Positions 1-8,530 of a stretch of DNA of 27,990 bases are shown here, piece after piece. The notes below the pieces were generated by a model. That model was not told where the DNA came from. It made no database searches and worked only from the letters and a program-made list of their open reading frames with translations. The stretch is taken from positions 1 through 27,990 of the forward strand of contig CAJUOS010000029.1 in NCBI GenBank assembly GCA_910588075.1, in the 5' to 3' direction. Position 1 is the stretch's first letter. Every line of letters begins with the position of its first letter. The stretch is from an uncultured Erysipelotrichaceae bacterium. GTDB lineage: Bacteria > Bacillota_I > Bacilli_A > Erysipelotrichales > Coprobacillaceae. The translations under genes and the position numbers were made by a program.

Positions 1-56
1 ATAGCTATCTCTCGATAACTATCCCTTAATCCTCCACTCTTGACACGGAGCCACTT
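1..56. other. Unassigned sequence directly downstream of thrS
   Basis: These bases follow the thrS stop codon. They are about 46% G+C by hand count, noticeably higher than the neighbouring genes. On the minus strand the related motifs AGTGGCTCC and AGTGGAGG occur about 18 bases apart. There is no poly-T intrinsic terminator. The sequence might be the end of a mobile element or the leader of the next gene, but too little is visible to decide. Confidence 0.25.
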
Positions 57-1787
57 TTAATGACTTTTCTCTTGAATTTGTTTTAAAACCATTTCAATAA
101 ATTCATTAAGTGAAACAGTTGTTTGTTTTTGTTCTCCATATTGACGATAAGTAACTGTTTGATTATCACGTTCTTTATCTCCCAATACCAATTGATAAGG
201 AATTTTTTTCATTTGTGCTTCTCTAATACGATAACCTAACTTTTCCTCTCTATCATCTAATTCTACACGTATTCCTTTTTCTTCTAATAATTGGAAAACT
301 TTCTTTGAATATTCTAAATGATATTCATTTTTAACTGGTATAACTTCAACTTGAGTTGGTGCTAACCATAATGGGAATGCTCCTGCATAATGTTCAATCA
401 AAATTCCCATAAATCTCTCAAGTGATCCAAAACAAGCTCTATGAATCATAACTGGTGTTACTTTTGCTCCAGAAGCATCAACATATGTACATTCAAATCT
501 ACCAGGTAATTGCATATCTAACTGAATTGTTCCACATTGCCAAACACGAGATAAACAATCTGTTAATTTAAAGTCTAACTTAGGTCCATAAAATGCACCA
601 TCTCCTGGATTAATTTTTAATTCATGACCAGTTGCTAAACATGCTTCTTCTAATGCTTTTTCAGCATCATTCCAAACTTCAACTTCACCAATAAAATCAT
701 CTGGTCTTGTTGATAATTCAATTTTATAATCTAGACCAAAAATTGAATAAACTTCATCATATAATTTTAAAATATTTCCTACTTCTTCTTTGATTTGATC
801 TGTACGTAATAAAGTATGAGCATCATCTTGAGTAAAACCACGTACTCTAAATAATCCATTTAATGCACCACTTGCTTCAGCACGATGAACATGTCCTAAT
901 TCAGCATAACGTAATGGTAAATCTTTATATGAATATAAACCATTTTTATAAACCAATATAGCTCCTGGACAGTTCATTGGTTTAATCGCATACTCAGATT
1001 CTTCAATATTCGTTGTAAACATATCTTCTTTATAATGATCCCAATGTCCTGAAGTTTCCCATAATTCTCTTGAAAGCATAATTGGAGTATCAATCACTTG
1101 ATATCCATTCTTCTTATGTAAATCTAACCAAAAATCTTCTAAAGTACGTCTTAATGCATAACCTTTTGGTAAAAAGAAAGGCAATCCTTGACCAAAATCA
1201 GATAACATAAACAATTCCAATTCTTTTCCTAATTTTTTATGATCTCTTTTTTTAGCTTCTTCTAACATTGTTAAATGTTCTTCTAATTCCTCAGCAGTTG
1301 GAAAACATACACCATAAATTCTTTGTAAAACTTTATTATTTTTATCACCCTTCCAATAAGCACCAGAATGTTTTAATAATTTAAAATTTTTACATTTCTT
1401 AACAGTTTCAACATGTGGACCTCTACATAAATCAACAAAGTCCCCTTGTCTATAACATGTAATATTGCCATCTTCCAATCCACTAATCAAATCTAATTTA
1501 TAAGGATCATCTTTAAACATATCTAAAGCTTCAGTTTTAGAAATTTCTTCTTTTATAATACGTTTACCATCTTTACAAATTTTTTTCATTTCCTTTTCTA
1601 TTTTAATAATATCTTCATCTTTAATAACATCATTTCCTAAATCAATATCATAATAGAATCCTTCACTTACAACAGGTCCTACCCAAAATTTAGCATCTGG
1701 ATAAAGATGCTTAACTGCTTGTGCTAAAACATGAGCACAAGAATGATTTAAAGTATTTAATACTTCTTCATTTTTAAAATCTCTCAT
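57..1787 (-). CDS. thrS: Threonine--tRNA ligase (ThrRS), lacking the N-terminal TGS domain
   Basis: Class II aminoacyl-tRNA synthetase that charges tRNA-Thr in the cytoplasm. The 576 residues begin almost directly at the editing domain: His15 and His19 in HSCAH, with Cys121 and His125 in CRGPH, form the proofreading site that removes mischarged serine. The catalytic core follows, with MNCPG (zinc cysteine), motif 2 in FRVRGFTQDDAH and motif 3 in the stretch starting PVMIHRACFGS. A C-terminal anticodon-binding domain starts near LWLAPTQVEVIPV. Typical bacterial ThrRS is about 640 residues; the missing part is the roughly 60-residue TGS domain. The start is well supported by AAAGGAGAG before the ATG, and the T-box terminator lies just upstream, so no TGS coding sequence has been overlooked. 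Some mycoplasma ThrRS also lack TGS, as I recall. Expression is controlled by the T-box leader at 1827-2040. Confidence 0.97.
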   Translation of the reverse strand: MRDFKNEEVLNTLNHSCAHVLAQAVKHLYPDAKFWVGPVVSEGFYYDIDLGNDVIKDEDIIKIEKEMKKICKDGKRIIKEEISKTEALDMFKDDPYKLDLISGLEDGNITCYRQGDFVDLCRGPHVETVKKCKNFKLLKHSGAYWKGDKNNKVLQRIYGVCFPTAEELEEHLTMLEEAKKRDHKKLGKELELFMLSDFGQGLPFFLPKGYALRRTLEDFWLDLHKKNGYQVIDTPIMLSRELWETSGHWDHYKEDMFTTNIEESEYAIKPMNCPGAILVYKNGLYSYKDLPLRYAELGHVHRAEASGALNGLFRVRGFTQDDAHTLLRTDQIKEEVGNILKLYDEVYSIFGLDYKIELSTRPDDFIGEVEVWNDAEKALEEACLATGHELKINPGDGAFYGPKLDFKLTDCLSRVWQCGTIQLDMQLPGRFECTYVDASGAKVTPVMIHRACFGSLERFMGILIEHYAGAFPLWLAPTQVEVIPVKNEYHLEYSKKVFQLLEEKGIRVELDDREEKLGYRIREAQMKKIPYQLVLGDKERDNQTVTYRQYGEQKQTTVSLNEFIEMVLKQIQEKSH

Positions 1788-1826
1788 TTTTCTCTCTCCT
1801 TTATTATATTTTGTAACTAACTAAAA

Positions 1827-1856
1827 TAAAAAAGACTTCATCCAAAGGACGAAATC
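1827..1856 (-). terminator. T-box-controlled intrinsic terminator upstream of thrS
   Basis: Minus-strand arms GATTTCGTC (1848-1856) and GATGAAGTC (1834-1842) pair over nine positions, including two G:U pairs, around the loop CTTTG, and are followed by TTTTTTA. The 5' arm lies just after the T-box sequence, as expected for the competing terminator. Confidence 0.93.
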
Positions 1857-2040
1857 TCGTGGTACCACCTTATTTCATTATCATCATTGATAATCTCATT
1901 AAGCCTTAACGCGACAAAACGACAATCTCTTTCGAGTGTAGCTATTAGGGAGTACCTCTACAAGTATTGAGAAACTTACACCAACCGTTTCCTCTCTTAA
2001 CAATTACCTTTATAGAAACATATCCTAAATAATCACCGTA
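1827..2040 (-). promoter_or_regulatory. T-box leader riboswitch of thrS (threonine-responsive)
   Basis: The leader contains the canonical T-box sequence AAGGTGGTACCACG (minus strand, 1858-1871), which pairs with the acceptor end of uncharged tRNA. Upstream are Stem I-type elements (GGTTGGTGTAAG near 1974-1985). A probable specifier region reads GAGGTACTCCC near 1948-1958, where ACT (1951-1953) would be the threonine codon. The base after it is C rather than the usual purine, so the exact register is less certain than the element itself. Known T-box logic: uncharged tRNA-Thr stabilises the antiterminator and lets thrS be transcribed; otherwise the terminator at 1827-1856 forms. Confidence 0.95.
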
Positions 2041-2043
2041 AGA

Positions 2044-2322
2044 TTATTTTACATCATTAGATGATTTTGTCAACCCTTCAGCTAAAGAAGCATTCTTTTT
2101 TTCATAAAATTCTATAACAATACCTATCCCATAAATAATTAAAGATATTAAAAAGGATATAAAACATGCCCAAAGCATAGAAAGCATTGATTGTGTCCCT
2201 AAAAGTCTACCAGTGCGAAGATAAGACGTATTAACAGCAATTCGAAAAATTTCTTCTGTAATATGACCTATCAAAAAAATATAAGCAGATATCTTTATAA
2301 GCTTTGAAGTATTTTTAAACAT
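2044..2322 (-). CDS. Small membrane protein of unknown function (92 aa)
   Basis: I do not recognise the family. Two hydrophobic segments are visible, roughly residues 10-29 and 46-70, joined by a loop with charged and polar residues (RTGRLLGTQS) and ending in a polar tail. The fold is therefore probably a two-helix inner membrane protein. The start is supported by GAAGGAAAT upstream of the ATG and by a promoter at 2353-2381. The 3' end carries the thrS promoter, so thrS can be transcribed both from its own promoter and by read-through from this gene. Nothing in the sequence links its function to threonine or tRNA. Confidence 0.7.
   Translation of the reverse strand: MFKNTSKLIKISAYIFLIGHITEEIFRIAVNTSYLRTGRLLGTQSMLSMLWACFISFLISLIIYGIGIVIEFYEKKNASLAEGLTKSSNDVK
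2046..2073 (-). promoter_or_regulatory. SigA-type promoter for the thrS T-box leader
   Basis: TTGACA (2068-2073), a 16-base spacer and TAAAAT (2046-2051) on the minus strand. The -35 matches consensus exactly and the -10 differs at one base. It lies entirely within the last codons of the upstream 92-residue gene, and its -10 touches that gene's stop codon. Transcription would begin near 2039, at the start of the T-box leader. Confidence 0.8.
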
Positions 2323-2352
2323 ATCATTTCCTTCATATTTTTATAACAGCAT

Positions 2353-2381
2353 ATTATATAAAAATATTTTAACCTTTCCAA
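2353..2381 (-). promoter_or_regulatory. Promoter of the 92-aa membrane protein gene
   Basis: TTGGAA (2376-2381), a 17-base spacer and TATAAT (2353-2358) on the minus strand. The -10 is perfect and the -35 matches four of six positions. It lies just downstream of the pyk terminator, 31 bases before the ATG. Confidence 0.65.
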
Positions 2382-2423
2382 GAACACAATATCATAATTT
2401 TATAAAAAAATCATGTATAAAAT

Positions 2424-2453
2424 GAAAAAAAGCAGGATTTCTGCTTTTTTTTA
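2424..2453 (-). terminator. Intrinsic terminator after pfkA-pyk
   Basis: The minus-strand stem is AAGCAG / CTGCTT, extended on both sides by A and T runs, with the loop AAATC and a following T-tract. It begins directly after the pyk stop codon. The A/T flanks make it potentially bidirectional, but no converging gene is present. Confidence 0.9.
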
Positions 2454-3881
2454 CTATTTTACTTCTAACAATTGTAAGTAGTTTGTTTTACCTTCTACAC
2501 CAGGTGTTCCACCAGTAACAAGAATTGATTCTCCTGCAACAACACCATTTTCTTTTGCAATAACTTCTGCTAAATTTAATAAACCTTCTGTTGTATCCAT
2601 ATGTCTACATTTAACAGTTGTAACACCCCAATGAAGTGCTAACTTTCTCATTGTTTCACCTCTAGGTGTAGCTGCAATAATTGGACATTCTGGTCTATAT
2701 CTAGACATTTTTCTTGCTGTAAATCCTGATTCAGTAAATGCTATAATAGCTGCAACATTAAACTTTGTTGCTATTTCTGCTACTGACATACAAATTGCTT
2801 CAGAAGTATCTCCTGCTGCTGTTCTTACAGCCTTTCTATGCAATGAAGCATAGTCTAAAGTTGATTCTGTTTTCACAGCAATTTTATTCATAGTCATAAC
2901 AGCTTCTTCAGGATATTTCCCTTGTGCAGATTCTCCAGATAACATGATAGCATCTGTACCATCATAAATAGCATTAGCTACATCACTCACTTCTGCACGA
3001 GTTGGTCTTGGATTTTCTTGCATAGATTCAAGCATTTGTGTTGCAGTAATAACAACCTTCCCAGCCGCTTTACATTTCTTAATTAATTCTTTTTGAATTA
3101 ATGGTACATCTTCAGCTGGAACTTCTACACCTAAATCTCCACGTGCAACCATGATACCATCAGCAACTGCAATGATATCATCCATTTTTTCAACACCTTC
3201 ACTATTTTCAATTTTAGCAATAATTTGAATATCTGGTTTTCCATTTTCAACTAAAATCTTTTTAACATCTAAAACATCTTGAGGACGTCTTACAAATGAT
3301 GCTGCAATAAAATTAACATCTTGTTGACATCCAAATTCAATATCAGCTCTATCTTTTTCAGAAATAAAATCAAATCCTAATTCAATACCTGGTACATTAA
3401 TTCCACGTTTATTTTTGACTTGACCATCATTTGCACATACACATACAATATCAGTTCCTTCAACATGATCAACAAGTAATTCGACTTGACCATCATTAAC
3501 TAAAATAAATCCTCCAGGTTTAACATCTTTATATAATTCTTTATAAGTAATTGTAAAACGATCAGCTGTACCTTCAATATCTTCAACACAAATAGTAGAC
3601 ACTTGTCCTTTTTTAAATGTTGTTACTCCCCCAATAAAATCTCCAGTACGAATTTCTGGTCCTTTAGTATCCAAAAGAATAGCACAATTTGTACCTAGTT
3701 CTGCATTAACATCACGCATTGTTTGCATTTTTTTACCATGTTCTTCATAATCACCATGTGAGAAATTACAACGCATAACATTCATTCCAGCTTTAACTAG
3801 TTTTTTTAACATTTTTGCATCTTCAGAAGCTGGACCAATTGTACAAACAATTTTTGTCTTTTTAATCTTTTCTTTTCTCAT
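2454..3881 (-). CDS. pyk: Pyruvate kinase
   Basis: Catalyses phosphoenolpyruvate + ADP to pyruvate + ATP, the last step of glycolysis. The 475-residue protein has the standard A/B/A/C arrangement: TKIVCTIGPAS near the N-terminus, Arg37 and NFSHG (39-43), and DTKGPEIRTG (71-80), where the Glu is typical of potassium-dependent enzymes. Later motifs are AKIENSEG (catalytic Lys), MVARGDLGVE, ATQMLESM and DVANAIYDGTDAIMLSGE. It lacks the extra C-terminal PEP-utiliser-like domain found in the Bacillus enzyme. The start has TAGGAGAAAAG before the ATG. The gene is 29 bases after pfkA and ends in a strong terminator, so the two glycolytic kinases form a unit. Confidence 0.98.
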   Translation of the reverse strand: MRKEKIKKTKIVCTIGPASEDAKMLKKLVKAGMNVMRCNFSHGDYEEHGKKMQTMRDVNAELGTNCAILLDTKGPEIRTGDFIGGVTTFKKGQVSTICVEDIEGTADRFTITYKELYKDVKPGGFILVNDGQVELLVDHVEGTDIVCVCANDGQVKNKRGINVPGIELGFDFISEKDRADIEFGCQQDVNFIAASFVRRPQDVLDVKKILVENGKPDIQIIAKIENSEGVEKMDDIIAVADGIMVARGDLGVEVPAEDVPLIQKELIKKCKAAGKVVITATQMLESMQENPRPTRAEVSDVANAIYDGTDAIMLSGESAQGKYPEEAVMTMNKIAVKTESTLDYASLHRKAVRTAAGDTSEAICMSVAEIATKFNVAAIIAFTESGFTARKMSRYRPECPIIAATPRGETMRKLALHWGVTTVKCRHMDTTEGLLNLAEVIAKENGVVAGESILVTGGTPGVEGKTNYLQLLEVK

Positions 3882-3910
3882 ACCACTTTTCTCCTATACC
3901 CTTATTTATA

Positions 3911-4870
3911 TTAACGAAGTTTTAATACATCTTCGTAAATACCTTCATTAACCCTACGTCTATGACTTAATACTTCCTCAATAGGTAAACCTACAATTTC
4001 TCCTTTAACATCACTTACACAAAGTCCACCTTTCCCTTCCATAAGAAGTTCTACAGCTTTAATCCCCATACGACTTGCTAGAACTCGATCTCTTGCAGAA
4101 GGACGACCACCTCTTTGCATATGTCCTAAAACATTAGCACGTGTTTCAAATCCAGTTTCTTCTTCTATGCGTTTTGCTAATCCATGAACATCTGTAATAT
4201 GTTCTGTAATGACAACTAAAGCATGTTTTTTATCAGAAGCCTTTGATTTTTTCAAAGTTGCAATAATTTCTTCTTCATCATAACCACTTTCACTTGTTAC
4301 AATCATTTCAGCACCACAAGCAATCCCTGCATGAACTGCTAAATCACCACATCTTCTTCCCATAACTTCAAGAATTGTACATCTTTGATGAGAACCTGAA
4401 GTATCTCTTAATTTATCTAATGCATCTACAATTGTATTAAGTGCAGTATCAAAACCAATTGTAAAATCAGTATCTGGAATATCATTATCTATTGTTCCTG
4501 GAATACCTATACAATTAATTCCCATCTCTGTTAATTTTAAGGCACCATTATAACTTCCATCCCCACCAATAACAACCAATGCTTCCATACCAACTTTTTT
4601 CATTTGTTCAATAGCTTGTTTTCTCACTTCTGGATCTTTGAATTCTGGAAAACGTGCTGACTTTAAGAAAGTTCCACCAATATTAATAATATTACGTGTA
4701 CTATGACTATCAAATTCAATAAATTCTCCTTCATATAATCCTTTATACCCTAATCTTACTCCATAAATCTTTATACCTTGATTTAAGCAAGTTCTAGTGA
4801 CAGCACGAATAGCAGCATTCATACCAGGAGCATCTCCACCTGATGTTAAAACTCCAATACATTTTACCAT
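3911..4870 (-). CDS. pfkA: ATP-dependent 6-phosphofructokinase
   Basis: Phosphorylates fructose 6-phosphate to fructose 1,6-bisphosphate, the committed step of glycolysis. It has 319 residues, the usual bacterial PfkA length. Visible motifs are TSGGDAPGMNAAIRA (ATP loop, 9-23), GGDGS (102-106) and PGTIDNDI (124-131) with the catalytic Asp128. EVMGRRCGDLA forms part of the substrate site. The Gly in GGDGS is the mark of ATP-dependent rather than pyrophosphate-dependent enzymes. The start is supported by AGAGGAGAG upstream. It is separated by 84 bases from dnaI with no clear terminator, so read-through from the replication operon is possible in addition to its own promoter. Confidence 0.98.
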   Translation of the reverse strand: MVKCIGVLTSGGDAPGMNAAIRAVTRTCLNQGIKIYGVRLGYKGLYEGEFIEFDSHSTRNIINIGGTFLKSARFPEFKDPEVRKQAIEQMKKVGMEALVVIGGDGSYNGALKLTEMGINCIGIPGTIDNDIPDTDFTIGFDTALNTIVDALDKLRDTSGSHQRCTILEVMGRRCGDLAVHAGIACGAEMIVTSESGYDEEEIIATLKKSKASDKKHALVVITEHITDVHGLAKRIEEETGFETRANVLGHMQRGGRPSARDRVLASRMGIKAVELLMEGKGGLCVSDVKGEIVGLPIEEVLSHRRRVNEGIYEDVLKLR

Positions 4871-4906
4871 TATTATTCTCTCCTCTCACTTTATTCTCAT
4901 ATAATA

Positions 4907-4935
4907 ATACTATCATAAAATAGCGATATATTCTA
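4907..4935 (-). promoter_or_regulatory. Candidate extended -10 promoter for pfkA-pyk
   Basis: On the minus strand the extended -10 TGATAGTAT has its hexamer at 4907-4912. A 17-base spacer separates it from the poor -35 TAGAAT (4930-4935). The TG motif may make up for the weak -35. It lies in the only sizeable gap between dnaI and pfkA. Confidence 0.4.
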
Positions 4936-4954
4936 CACTTTTGTTACCATTCTA

Positions 4955-5875
4955 TTACCTAATTCTTCCTCCGTCAAGCATTATTTCATTGCTTAACGCT
5001 TTCATTTTTGAAGTGATTGTATTTGCTCGTATCTCATCACCTTTTCTTATAGTATAGACCTTATTAAGTTCTTTATAACCATACATACTCGTAAAAAAAG
5101 TTGGTAAATGATTTAGCAATCTATAAGATAAAATTGTTAAAAGTATTTCATCTCTTGACCAAGGTGTTACATTTTCTTCACCTATTCCATCTAATAATAA
5201 ATAATCAACTTTCATTAATCTTTCCATTGCATATTCATTATCTCCTGTTGAAAAACTTGCTTTCAAATCAATCAAATAAGTAGGAAAATGAATAAAACCA
5301 ATTTCTTTTCCTTGTTTAGCTAAAGCATTCATTAATCCAGCTAATAAAGTTGTTTTTCCACATCTCATTTCACCATGCAAAAATAATCCTCTTTCTGTTG
5401 GTGTATCAATATAACTTAATATATGTTCTATAGTTCTTGACGTATTAGGCGATGCTGATGAATAATGATTTTTTATATTTTTTATAATATCTAAATTCTT
5501 CATATCTGTTAATAAAAGTTCATCATTAACATTTGTAATCACAAACTTTTCTAACAAAAGTCTTTTTTTCTCCCAAAGTTTTCCAAAAGAACAACTTTCA
5601 AGTTCTATAATTATTTCATTATCATAATAAGCCAATTTTTTTCTCATTCCAGGATTATCTTTAGGACAATGTTCTAATGATGAACAATTCATACACATTT
5701 TATAATCATCATTATAATCTAATAATTCAACCCAATAGTCTAACATTAAAGAGGTATCAATATGATTATCCTTAAAAAAATTTTGAATATGTTTTTCTTG
5801 ACTTAAAGATAATAAACTCTCTTTTTTCATATTTGATATTTCAGGCGTTATCATAAAATCTCCTACTTTTTTCAT
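4955..5875 (-). CDS. dnaI: Primosomal protein DnaI (helicase loader ATPase)
   Basis: AAA+ ATPase that loads the replicative helicase during initiation and restart in Firmicutes. The N-terminal domain carries likely zinc ligands Cys61, Cys64, Cys70 and Cys95, as in the Bacillus DnaI helicase-binding domain. The C-terminal ATPase domain has Walker A GEMRCGKT (168-175) and a Walker B LLLDG around residue 228. At 306 residues it has the usual family length. The start is fixed by AGGAGGGACAATT before the ATG, which overlaps the dnaB stop in ATGA. Translational coupling with dnaB fits their joint role in primosome assembly. This is the last gene of the replication operon. Confidence 0.92.
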   Translation of the reverse strand: MKKVGDFMITPEISNMKKESLLSLSQEKHIQNFFKDNHIDTSLMLDYWVELLDYNDDYKMCMNCSSLEHCPKDNPGMRKKLAYYDNEIIIELESCSFGKLWEKKRLLLEKFVITNVNDELLLTDMKNLDIIKNIKNHYSSASPNTSRTIEHILSYIDTPTERGLFLHGEMRCGKTTLLAGLMNALAKQGKEIGFIHFPTYLIDLKASFSTGDNEYAMERLMKVDYLLLDGIGEENVTPWSRDEILLTILSYRLLNHLPTFFTSMYGYKELNKVYTIRKGDEIRANTITSKMKALSNEIMLDGGRIR

Positions 5876-7122
5876 AATTGTCCCTCCTCTAACTTATCTA
5901 ATAATGAGAATAACTTTTCAGAATTTACTTCTGTTTGTTCTAATTTTTGTTCTTCTAAATGATCTTGATGAGATTCTTGATTATCTATATTTTCATTCAT
6001 CAATTCATGATAAGCATCCATTGCTGTTTCAATATGTTTTCTTGCCCAAGATGACCCAATAGCTTCACAATATCTTTTAGATAAACGATTTTTATTTTTT
6101 CCTAAAACATATTCTATTAATACATTGACTACTGATGGTTTTAATCCTAATTGTACCATCAATGTTTCTATAATCATTAAATCATGAAAAACAGGTTCAC
6201 TTCCTCCTTGTTTTTCCTTTAAAAGTTCATATGGTGTTATAGCATCTAAATATTGCATATGTAATACCAAAGGTGTTTGTTGTTGATTTTGTGTTTGATA
6301 TTGTAAAGGTTGTTTATGATGAACTTCTTTAAGTGATGACATTGAATTAATATCACAATACTTTTGAATCTTATTTTTTAATAATTTTTTATCTAATTGG
6401 TTTGAACACATAGCTTCTTTGACCATACCAGCTAATGTTAAAGCATCAATTGAATAAACAGAGCCTAATTGAGCCATGTATTTTAAGTCATCCTTAGTTA
6501 ATAAAGAACGAGGTATTTGATAATCTTGTAATCCTTTCATTAATAAATCCATATCATATAAAATATCTATATCTGAAACTTGTTTTTCTTTAAATTCTTT
6601 CATTTGAAGAACATGTGTAGTTTTATTTTTATGTTGTATTGTATAAACATCTGTAAATGAAGATGTTATATTTTCATATCCTGATAAATCTTCTTGTGAT
6701 ATTTTAAAATATTGAATTGTTTTTTGGAAATCATCTTGTGTTAAGGATTCTTGTAGTAATGATGATAAAATTTGATTTCTAAAAAAAGTTTTTAAAGTGA
6801 GTGGTGATTGGATAATAAAAATATACTGAGTTATATTATTTTCATGTCTCACATATGTTTTTAATAATCCGATAGCTTCTAAAGCTTTCAAATGCTTTTC
6901 TAAATCCATTAAACTTGATGAAAGAAAAGATACCAATCTTGATAATGATGATGGCTTTAAAAATCGACTCATTCGCTTTCCTTCAGTATAAAGCATCATA
7001 TATGTACTTAAAGCATTTGTTCCAATTAATGGTTGATATAAATAATATAGTATATCATTTTGAACTTCATCTAATGGATAATGAAGTTCAACACGATATA
7101 AATCACTCATATATAATTTCAT
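5872..7122 (-). CDS. dnaB: Replication initiation and membrane attachment protein DnaB (DnaB/DnaD family)
   Basis: Gram-positive primosome component, not the E. coli DnaB helicase, acting with DnaD and DnaI to load the helicase. The N-terminal region (LHYPLDEVQNDILYYLYQP) resembles the winged-helix DDBH1 domain. The C-terminal part, about residues 285-375 and ending in SSWARKHIETAMDAY, matches the DDBH2 pattern. A polar glutamate/glutamine-rich tail follows. The 416 residues are slightly short of the Bacillus protein (about 470). The ATG at 7122 has AAGGAG nine bases upstream; a second in-frame ATG four codons on is less well placed. The gene overlaps coaE by 20 bases and dnaI by 4, giving a compact coupled arrangement. 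Confidence 0.85.
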   Translation of the reverse strand: MKLYMSDLYRVELHYPLDEVQNDILYYLYQPLIGTNALSTYMMLYTEGKRMSRFLKPSSLSRLVSFLSSSLMDLEKHLKALEAIGLLKTYVRHENNITQYIFIIQSPLTLKTFFRNQILSSLLQESLTQDDFQKTIQYFKISQEDLSGYENITSSFTDVYTIQHKNKTTHVLQMKEFKEKQVSDIDILYDMDLLMKGLQDYQIPRSLLTKDDLKYMAQLGSVYSIDALTLAGMVKEAMCSNQLDKKLLKNKIQKYCDINSMSSLKEVHHKQPLQYQTQNQQQTPLVLHMQYLDAITPYELLKEKQGGSEPVFHDLMIIETLMVQLGLKPSVVNVLIEYVLGKNKNRLSKRYCEAIGSSWARKHIETAMDAYHELMNENIDNQESHQDHLEEQKLEQTEVNSEKLFSLLDKLEEGQL

Positions 7123-7699
7123 CTTTTATACTCCTTATAACCCTTTCTATTTCTATATATAATTCTTGATAATAAGAACGATTATCTATAATAAAATCTC
7201 CTAATTCTTTTTTCTTTTCAATAGAAATTTGTTGATTTATTAAATGTTGTGCTGCTTCTTTTGATATATGATTTCTTTGCATTAAACGATTTCTTTGTGT
7301 TTCTTCATCTACATAAACAACAATCACTTTATCACATAAAGATTCTAAATGAATTTCATATAATAGTGGAATATCTAAAAAAAGTAATTCATCTTGACAT
7401 TCTTTAATTCCTTTTTTTAATTGTTCTATAACATATGGATGAATAATACTTTCTAATATCTGTTTTTTTTGCTTATCATTAAAAACAATCTCTCCTAATT
7501 TCTTACGATCAATATATCCATTATCCATAACACAATCAAATATTTCTTTCACATCTTCATAGCACTCTGTTCCTGGATTCAGTGCTTCTCTAGAAAGAAT
7601 ATCAGCATCTAAAACTTGATAACCATGTGTTATTAAATAACGAGAAACTGTACTTTTTCCAACTGCAATTGAACCTGTTAATCCAATAACTTTTACCAT
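7103..7699 (-). CDS. coaE: Dephospho-CoA kinase
   Basis: Catalyses the last step of coenzyme A synthesis, phosphorylating the 3'-hydroxyl of dephospho-CoA. The 198-residue protein has the P-loop GSIAVGKS (9-16), DADIL for the conserved acidic site, IIHPYV, FLDIPLLYE and a LID-type segment QRNRLMQRN, all standard for CoaE. A good AGAGGAAGAG site precedes the ATG. It sits between mutM and dnaB, the order common in Firmicutes replication operons. Its 3' end overlaps dnaB, so CoA synthesis and primosome proteins are cotranscribed. Confidence 0.96.
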   Translation of the reverse strand: MVKVIGLTGSIAVGKSTVSRYLITHGYQVLDADILSREALNPGTECYEDVKEIFDCVMDNGYIDRKKLGEIVFNDKQKKQILESIIHPYVIEQLKKGIKECQDELLFLDIPLLYEIHLESLCDKVIVVYVDEETQRNRLMQRNHISKEAAQHLINQQISIEKKKELGDFIIDNRSYYQELYIEIERVIRSIKDEIIYE

Positions 7700-7712
7700 A
7701 ACTCTTCCTCTT

Positions 7713-8522
7713 TTAATATCTCTTTTTCTGACAATGAGGACAATAGTATGTTCCTCTTTGATTTAACATTATTTTTTTGACTTCTCCTTGACATAATGGA
7801 CATATTTTTTGACCATGTACATTTAATTGTAATTGAAACAATCCATGTATACCATTTGCATCAAAAGAATGAATAGTTGTTCCTCCTTGAGCAATAGCCT
7901 TATTTAATACATCTATTGAAATTCTTCGCAATTCATCTACTCTTTTTTTAGATAAACGGCTTGATTTTGTACGTGGATCTATTTTCATAGCAAAACAAAT
8001 CTCATTAGCATAAATATTACCTATACCACACATAATTGTTTGGTTTAAAAGGGCTGTTTTAATTGGTAATGAAGTCTGATGTAATAATTGATAAAGTTCC
8101 TCTGTTTCAATATCAAAAGGCTCTTTCCCAAGTTTTTTAAGTGGTAATTGTTGACGATATGTTTTTTTATCAACAAGTTGCATTCTACCAAATTTACGTG
8201 TATCAATATATCTTAAATCTTCATTTTCCAGATGAAAAGCAACATGAGTATGTTTATCTGATGGTATATCTTTAGATAAAATATGATATTTCCCTTCCAT
8301 TCTTAAATGAGATACAAAAGCAACATCATCAAGTATAAAAATCAAATATTTTCCTATTCTTTCTATTTCTTGTATTGTTTGATGAGTAACTGCATTTATA
8401 AATTCTTGTGTATCTCCCTCAATAATCTTCTCATAAAAAACATCTACACCCTCTATTGTTTGATTTAAAACAAATTGTCTTAATGTTTGTCTAACAGTTT
8501 CTACTTCTGGTAATTCTGGCAT
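7713..8522 (-). CDS. mutM: Formamidopyrimidine-DNA glycosylase (Fpg/MutM)
   Basis: Base-excision repair enzyme that removes 8-oxoguanine and cleaves the abasic site. The N-terminus PELPEVETV supplies the catalytic Pro2 and Glu3. Lys58 in IGKYL is the conserved DNA-binding lysine, and LNQTIMCGIGNIYANE is the helix-two-turn-helix. The C-terminus has the zinc finger with Cys241, Cys244, Cys261 and Cys264. Length (269) is normal and all key residues are present. AGGTGA precedes the ATG and the gene is 8 bases after polA, which fits a repair partnership because Pol I fills the gap that this enzyme starts. Confidence 0.97.
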   Translation of the reverse strand: MPELPEVETVRQTLRQFVLNQTIEGVDVFYEKIIEGDTQEFINAVTHQTIQEIERIGKYLIFILDDVAFVSHLRMEGKYHILSKDIPSDKHTHVAFHLENEDLRYIDTRKFGRMQLVDKKTYRQQLPLKKLGKEPFDIETEELYQLLHQTSLPIKTALLNQTIMCGIGNIYANEICFAMKIDPRTKSSRLSKKRVDELRRISIDVLNKAIAQGGTTIHSFDANGIHGLFQLQLNVHGQKICPLCQGEVKKIMLNQRGTYYCPHCQKKRY

Positions 8523-8530
8523 TTTTTCAC

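Noticed and set aside
4876..4954. Terminator between dnaI and pfkA
   Set aside because: GGTAAT and GGTAAC here are direct, not inverted, repeats, and no stable stem with a T-tract is visible.
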